DNA of 10,806 nucleotides from a bacterium. Its GTDB lineage: Bacteria > UBA10199 > DSSB01. The notes under the pieces are model-generated. The model saw nothing but the letters and a program-made list of their open reading frames with translations. It was not told the origin of the DNA and did not search any database. Both the position numbers and the translations under genes were made by a program. The stretch is from the NCBI GenBank assembly GCA_030426445.1, contig JAUHYS010000046.1, positions 1-10,806 on the forward strand, read 5' to 3'. This document shows positions 7,404-10,806 of this stretch, one piece after another; the first letter of the stretch is position 1; each line of letters opens with the position of its first letter.

Positions 7404-7528
7404 GTCCACGTTTACCTCGAGTCACTGCAAAAGAAATCATCTCGCACTCAAGCCAGTTTCAGCATGGCCCGCAAAAAAACATCGTTTTCTTGAGGCGCGC
7501 CAATACTTACGCGAAGACAATTTTTTAA
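7400..7528 (+). pseudogene. hicA: hicA toxin remnant (N-terminal stub)
   Basis: TTG at 7400-7402 overlaps the hicB stop as TTGA, the tight coupling expected of a hicBA operon. The first 14 codons read LSPRLPRVTAKEII (7400-7441), a clear HicA N-terminus (family pattern LP-x-V-T/S-x-K-E-I-I). The homology then stops. The rest, SHSSQFQHGPQ onward to TAA 7526-7528, is antisense to the end of hisC and lacks the GF and GSH-containing catalytic segment with the active-site histidine. A deletion or rearrangement therefore joined hicA codon ~14 to the 3' end of hisC. At most a 42-residue non-toxic peptide could be made. Confidence 0.75.
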
Positions 7529-8500
7529 TCGGGGATATTTTGAAAAATCCCGAATCAATACACCGTGCCTGACCAAGTGCGTAAAGCAGGCTTGAGCGTC
7601 GGGTACTTTAAATAAAATAAAATTCGTTGCCGAATCAAAACAGTGGACATGTGGAATTGACTGAAGCGTCTGAAACACGCGTTCTCTTTCTTTTAATATG
7701 AGTGAGATTTGTTTATCAAAATGGTCTAGGTGCCCTAAAGTTTCTAGGGCGATGTTTTCTACGACAGAGGGAATGCAAAAAGGCAGAAGCACTTTTTTGA
7801 TTTCGGTAATCACTTCGGGGTGAGCAATGGCATAGCCGAGCCGAATGCCCCCTAGACCAAAGCCTTTGCTGAAAGTTCTTAAGATGAGTAAGTTTGGGTG
7901 TTGGGCCAAATCCTTAATCAAGCTTTGTTTCGAAAACTGATAATAGGCTTCGTCCACGACGACCAAACATTTTGCAGCTTTGACGACGGCTAACAGATCA
8001 TCTCGAGAAAAAATGGTTCCTGTCGGAGCATTCGGGTTACAAAGAAAACAAATATTGGGTTTTTCGCGTTTAAGTGCAGTTAATAATTTTTGTTTGGGAA
8101 ATTTAAACTCTTTTCCTGCTAAAGGAATAGCCAAAATTTTATTTCCTAAAAGTTTAGCCTGGTTTTCATAAACCCCAAAAGTTGGGGGAGCCATGAGCAC
8201 CTTGCCCTGATTTGCCGTGGCCAAAATAAGGGCTTGAATCATGACATTAGAACCATTGCTAAAAATGAGCTGTTCTTTTTTGACTTTTAATTGTTGAGCG
8301 AGTTTTTTTTGTAACTCTAGAGGTTGAGTCAATGGGTAGCGATTAAATTCAATGTTTTTTAATTTTTTTACAAGTGAGCTTTTCAATTTTTGTGGGAGGT
8401 CTATAGGTAATTCATTCTGGTTGAGTTTAATCAGTCGTGGAAAAGCCTTCAGTTCATAGGCCTGGCTTTGTTGGATTTCGCGGCGAAATAAATGTTTCAT
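7448..8500 (-). CDS. hisC: Histidinol-phosphate aminotransferase
   Basis: HisC is a PLP class I/II aminotransferase. It converts imidazole acetol phosphate plus glutamate to L-histidinol phosphate and 2-oxoglutarate in cytosolic histidine biosynthesis. The motifs are KLNQNELP (25-32), FSNGSNVMI (80-88), APPTFGVYE (104-112), NPNAPTG (155-161), VVVDEAYYQF (180-189) with the cofactor-binding Asp and Tyr, RTFSKGFGLGGIRLGY (208-223) with Schiff-base Lys212 and Arg220, and carboxylate-binding LRVSIG (329-334). At 350 residues it is full length for the family. No other his gene is adjacent, so it may be an isolated copy; it could also act on other aromatic amino acids. A weak AAAGGAAG lies about 11-18 bases before the ATG. 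Its 3' end abuts the hicA stub. Confidence 0.92.
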   Translation of the reverse strand: MKHLFRREIQQSQAYELKAFPRLIKLNQNELPIDLPQKLKSSLVKKLKNIEFNRYPLTQPLELQKKLAQQLKVKKEQLIFSNGSNVMIQALILATANQGKVLMAPPTFGVYENQAKLLGNKILAIPLAGKEFKFPKQKLLTALKREKPNICFLCNPNAPTGTIFSRDDLLAVVKAAKCLVVVDEAYYQFSKQSLIKDLAQHPNLLILRTFSKGFGLGGIRLGYAIAHPEVITEIKKVLLPFCIPSVVENIALETLGHLDHFDKQISLILKERERVFQTLQSIPHVHCFDSATNFILFKVPDAQACFTHLVRHGVLIRDFSKYPRLKNCLRVSIGAPQENDVFLRAMLKLA

Positions 8501-8581
8501 ATTATTCGTAGCTTCCTTTATGAGCTTTGATTCCTAGCATCTGCAGAAACAGAATCTAGAAAGTAACGTTGATCACTCCAG

Positions 8582-8609
8582 ATCTTTGCCTAAATTCTTT
8601 GTTTGTCAA
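8582..8609 (-). promoter_or_regulatory. Candidate hisC promoter
   Basis: On the minus strand a perfect TTGACA (8609-8604) is followed by a 16-base spacer and AAAGAT (8587-8582). The latter matches only three of six -10 positions but keeps A2 and T6. The predicted leader to the hisC ATG is about 75 bases. No regulator site is recognised. Confidence 0.4.
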
Positions 8610-8639
8610 CTACCGAATTTTACACTGCGGAATTTAACT

Positions 8640-8654
8640 TATCTACCATAGATA
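8640..8654. promoter_or_regulatory. Perfect palindrome, possible activator (EBP) site
   Basis: TATCTA-CCA-TAGATA is a perfect 6-bp inverted repeat with a 3-base centre, about 195 bp upstream of the sigma-54 -24 element. That distance is compatible with an upstream activating sequence for a bacterial enhancer-binding protein looping over the AT-rich tract. The assignment is inferred from position only. Confidence 0.3.
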
Positions 8655-8696
8655 GCACACTTTTTAAGAGCTGCTTTACGCTTAAATACAAACATC

Positions 8697-8728
8697 GGAG
8701 GAACCGGGGGTTTTTCTCCACATTTTTT
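8697..8728 (+). terminator. Hairpin plus T6
   Basis: GGAGGAA (8697-8703) pairs with TTTCTCC (8713-8719), with one wobble and a 9-base loop. Three bases later comes TTTTTT (8723-8728). It would insulate the sigma-54 promoter from leftward-origin transcription or end the small RNA proposed here. Confidence 0.4.
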
Positions 8729-8735
8729 AAAGGAT

Positions 8736-8753
8736 TCCCCAGGTTCTTGGGGA
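8736..8753. other. Short GC-rich hairpin
   Basis: TCCCCA (8736-8741) pairs with TGGGGA (8748-8753) around a GGTTCT loop in an otherwise AT-rich region. Without a T-run on either side it is a poor terminator alone, but it follows the 8697-8728 hairpin closely and could back it up. Confidence 0.35.
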
Positions 8754-8849
8754 GTTTAATGCGCAGTTTTGCCAAAATTAATGATATCTATTTAACTAAA
8801 ATTTATAAAAAATTAAATAATAACATATAGTTGTATTTTATTATTATTT

Positions 8850-8866
8850 TTGGCATGATCATTGCT
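8850..8866 (+). promoter_or_regulatory. Sigma-54 (RpoN) -24/-12 promoter
   Basis: TTGGCATGATCATTGCT matches the consensus YTGGCACGRNNNTTGCW at all specified positions but one (T for C after TGGCA). The invariant GG (8852-8853) and GC (8864-8865) are separated by exactly 10 bases. Transcription should begin near 8877, giving an 86-base leader to the ATG at 8963. Sigma-54 promoters require an ATP-dependent enhancer-binding activator, so the downstream gene is probably expressed only under a specific signal. Confidence 0.8.
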
Positions 8867-8947
8867 TATTACTTCTAACAGGTGGGAACGGACACATCGG
8901 ATGAGGAAAAACCCTCTAAGAGAAACAAAAAGTAAGAAGGACTTAAG

Positions 8948-8954
8948 TAAGGAG
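8948..8954 (+). promoter_or_regulatory. Ribosome binding site for the sigma-54-controlled gene
   Basis: TAAGGAG is followed by eight bases (ATTAAAAA) and ATG 8963, an ideal arrangement. An in-frame TAA just upstream at 8957 excludes an earlier start. Confidence 0.85.
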
Positions 8955-8962
8955 ATTAAAAA

Positions 8963-9250
8963 ATGGCAAATGTAGGTGATTACATCGATAGTGGAATTCA
9001 GTTTATTAGTGATGCATTAACAGAAGCCTCTAACTTAGCAAAAGCTGAAGAAGCACGACAACAAAAGGGCTCACAAGCTGTTGATGCACTTGCAGCGAAT
9101 ACAGCAGATAAATCAGTGGCAAACAATGAAGCAGCGGCTAAAAGAAGTAGTGGTTTAGTCGGTCTTGAAAGTGGAGGGCAAGCAGCATCCAAAACTCAAG
9201 CCCCTGCTGTGGCTGATGGTGAAGGCGTTGTGTTGGGTGATCTTGCTTAA
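8963..9250 (+). CDS. N-terminal 95-residue segment of a long gene interrupted by TAA
   Basis: The product starts MANVGDYIDSGIQFISDALT, has no signal peptide, continues as a helical Ala/Glu-rich stretch (to about residue 60) and ends in a Gly/Ala/Ser-rich low-complexity tail (SSGLVGLESGG ... GEGVVLGDLA). It has the strongest expression signals in the window: the sigma-54 promoter and an ideal ribosome site. The TAA at 9248-9250 is followed at once, in the same frame, by 518 open codons of coding character with no start codon of their own nearby. The simplest reading is one long gene with a nonsense codon at position 96. Alternatively it is a genuine small protein followed by a cistron with an unusual start. 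No family was recognised. Confidence 0.75.
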   Translation: MANVGDYIDSGIQFISDALTEASNLAKAEEARQQKGSQAVDALAANTADKSVANNEAAAKRSSGLVGLESGGQAASKTQAPAVADGEGVVLGDLA

Positions 9251-10806
9251 AAAGAACAAGGGCCTAGTATAAAAAACGAAAATCCTTTGGCAAGTGAAAC
9301 TCCCGTTTATGGTGGTGCTGGACGTGCTTTAGTCACCACCGGACGCGGCAATGGTGGTAAAGGTGCTCAGGTTTATGGCGATACTAAGTGGCAAGGTGGA
9401 GAAGAGGGTAGCTGGTTAGTTGCAGAAGATGGAAGCTACGGTCTGGGTTCCAATATCGGTGTTGAAGAAAGAGCCCGCCTTGTTGAGAGAAGAGAAAAGC
9501 TCGATGAAAAGGGTGAAATGTATGGAGCCGGTGGAAGATTTTTAATCAATACCGGACGCGGCAATGGTGGTAAAGGCGCCACTGTCTACGAATCAGAAGT
9601 GGTTTCTGGTGAGCAGGCTTTGGTAAGATTGGATGAAGTCCGACAAGCTTTTAAAGGCTTAGATAAGGCTTATGCCAAAGCAAAAGGTGAAATCCCCAAG
9701 CTTAATGATTTACACCGTGCTATGAAGTCACTAGAAAGTGCGGAGCAACTCATTACCAAAATCGAAAAAAATCCCCAATTAGTGAAGTGGTCCTCAAAAG
9801 CAGATAAAACTCGCTATGAGGACACTTTTGATAATTATAAAGCCAAGTGTGAGACTTATAAAAAACGGATGGCAACTGATTTAGAGAAAGCCTTTAAAAG
9901 TGAAAAAGGTGGCGATGCTCAATTAGCTGGTACTTGGGAAGGTATTAAAGAGTTTGGTAAAGATACCGCTAAAACGCTTTGGGAAGGCGAAAAATTTCTT
10001 TTAGCTACTTATGCTGGTGCCTTTTTCGGAATTAAACCAGCCCAAGACTATACAACTAAAAAAGTTGAAGGTGCCTTTAATACAGTTAAAAAGCTTGCGA
10101 CTGACGAAAGAACCCAAGACGCTTTATTAGCAAACATTGACGAAAGTCTTTATGACCTAAGAGAAGGGGCCAGTGACAAAGCGCGTAACCAAGCAAGAGT
10201 AGGTCTGATTGCGGGTATGCTCGATCCTCTTCATGGCGGAGGTCGTGTTGCGATGGCTTTGGGAAAAGCAAAAATATTGCGTAAGACGTCTAAGGCATTG
10301 GATGGTATTAGTCTTAGTAAGCGTTACGCTCCAGGAGATTTTTTTAGTCATAATACAGGTAATTCGGATATAAAACGAGCAGGTGATTTTTTAAGTCAGC
10401 TTGATGCGGCTGATGCTAGTGTTTTACCTCACGATATTGGGCGATATCGTCAAAGAGTTCAAGCAGCTCAAGAAAAATTTCGTCAGACTAACGAAAGATT
10501 CCGCAGGGCAAGTCGAGAAGAACGTGGAGCTTTAAAAGAGCAAGCAATGGAAGATAGCAATGAGTTAAATACAGCTATATCTAATACGCAAGACCGCATC
10601 AGAGGTTATCTTAAAGATGCTAGAGTGAACAGTATTATTGACGATACAGCAGCTTACCCTAAAGATTCCCCTTTTACCCATAAATTAGCTGTCGAAAATC
10701 CAAAATGGGGTCAAAATGCTAAAGTGAGAGGCATAGTTGAGTCTCGTTTTAACGATTGGGATGATGTTAAAATGTCATTTCCTGGACCTAATCCCGGCCA
10801 AGGTCT
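9251..10806 (+). CDS. Long open segment continuing the same frame past the TAA; possible effector/toxin-type protein (3' end outside window)
   Basis: No stop occurs in this frame from 9251 to the right edge. Numbering from 9251, residues 19-42 and 90-113 are a duplicated Gly-rich unit (YG..GR.L..TGRGNGGKGA.VY). Residues about 121-222 are charged and helical. Residues 249-261 are a short hydrophobic patch (FLLATYAGAFFGI). Residues 319-341 hold LIAGMLDPLHGGGRVAMALG, recalling Gly-rich segments before toxin domains. Residues 398-459 form a likely coiled coil rich in Gln, Arg and Glu. No good start exists: the first in-frame candidates are TTG 9287, without a ribosome site, and ATG 9518, preceded by a weak AAGGG and lying inside the second repeat unit. 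It is therefore probably the body of the gene beginning at 8963. The family is not recognised, and the toxin idea is inference from architecture. Confidence 0.75.
9305..9376 (+). repeat. Protein repeat unit 1 (TGRGNGGKGA motif)
   Basis: 24 codons read VYGGAGRALVTTGRGN followed by GGKGAQVY. Seventeen of 24 residues are identical to unit 2 at 9518-9589. The core at 9338-9363 is identical to 9551-9576 over 26 bases at the DNA level. Confidence 0.85.
9518..9589 (+). repeat. Protein repeat unit 2 (TGRGNGGKGA motif)
   Basis: 24 codons read MYGAGGRFLINTGRGN followed by GGKGATVY. The unit starts exactly 213 bases (71 codons) after unit 1, in the same frame. The 26-base identical core with diverged flanks indicates recent duplication, gene conversion or strong constraint on the Gly-rich motif. 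Confidence 0.85.

Larger units (their letters stand above)
8604..8728 (+). ncRNA. Possible ~125-nt small RNA (promoter-terminator pair without an ORF)
   Basis: A rightward promoter-like pair, TTGATC (8569-8574), 16-base spacer, TAAATT (8591-8596), would start transcription near 8604. A hairpin at 8697-8719 (GGAGGAA paired with TTTCTCC, loop CCGGGGGTT) is followed by ACATTTTTT, a terminator-like end near 8728. Between them lies a TATCTA-CCA-TAGATA inverted repeat. No credible coding sequence uses this transcript. This is an inference from signal spacing and belongs to no known RNA family I recognise. Confidence 0.25.
8501..8962. other. 462-bp divergent regulatory spacer between hisC and the sigma-54-controlled gene
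   Basis: From left to right it contains the hisC leader with an imperfect hairpin (8534-8559, CTAG-N2-TCTG paired arms), a likely hisC promoter, an overlapping rightward promoter-like pair, a TATCTA-CCA-TAGATA palindrome, two hairpins, an AT-rich tract (about 8765-8850), a sigma-54 promoter and an 86-base leader. I see no convincing protein gene in it. A TTG-initiated frame over 8603-8830 lacks a ribosome site and family resemblance. Confidence 0.7.

Noticed and set aside
8603..8830. TTG-initiated 75-codon frame between hisC and the sigma-54 promoter
   Set aside because: No ribosome site, no family resemblance, crosses two hairpins, and runs into AT-rich DNA where chance codons dominate.
8901..8975. 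24-codon ATG frame (MRKNPLRETK...) overlapping the start of the 95-residue gene, a possible leader peptide
   Set aside because: No clear ribosome site; the Lys-rich composition simply reflects A-rich leader DNA. Coupling cannot be supported.
1425..9250. Alternative genetic code explaining the in-frame TGA and TAA
   Set aside because: TGA ends hisC and hicB, TAA ends mrp and the desulfurase, and TAG ends the lipoprotein gene, all at normal family lengths.
9246..9260. Programmed frameshifting at CTTAAAAAG to bypass TAA 9248
   Set aside because: The downstream open frame is the same frame as upstream, so a single +1 or -1 shift would leave it. Only read-through, bypass or mutation fits.

Overview
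The window looks like chromosomal DNA from a Gram-negative bacterium of modest GC content. The signs are a lipobox-bearing exported lipoprotein, a sigma-54 type -24/-12 promoter, an IscS/NifS cysteine desulfurase and an Mrp-type Fe-S carrier. The secreted acidic lipoproteins, the HisC style and the sigma-54 site would suit a deltaproteobacterial-grade lineage (Bdellovibrionota/Myxococcota-like). That placement is a guess from style, not a phylogenetic result.

Layout. (1) 1-4603, plus strand: two tandem paralogous large exported proteins. The first is cut by the left window edge and carries a premature in-frame TGA, 17 codons before the end its paralog uses. The second is a complete 987-residue lipoprotein. 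A very strong hairpin lies between them. (2) 4604-4781: convergent spacer with a long imperfect hairpin bracketed by a 13-bp direct repeat. (3) 4782-7113: divergent Fe-S biogenesis pair, cysteine desulfurase (minus) and Mrp/ApbC P-loop carrier (plus). (4) 7188-7528: a HicB-type antitoxin followed by only the first ~14 codons of hicA; the toxin body is missing and the stub runs into the 3' end of hisC. (5) 7448-8500, minus: histidinol-phosphate aminotransferase. (6) 8501-8962: long regulatory spacer with a likely hisC promoter, a possible small RNA, an AT-rich tract and a near-consensus sigma-54 promoter facing right. (7) 8963-10806, plus: a large gene running off the right edge. It is interrupted after codon 95 by one in-frame TAA, after which the same frame stays open for 518 codons. 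The downstream part contains a duplicated TGRGNGGKGA motif, helical segments and a coiled coil, and may be part of a delivered effector or toxin-like protein.

How the genes relate. The cysteine desulfurase mobilises sulfur and Mrp traffics Fe-S clusters, so these two belong together functionally. hisC is ordinary histidine biosynthesis. The rest is accessory: duplicated surface lipoproteins, a disarmed toxin-antitoxin locus and a sigma-54-controlled, stop-interrupted long gene. No tRNA, rRNA, CRISPR array or transposase was seen.
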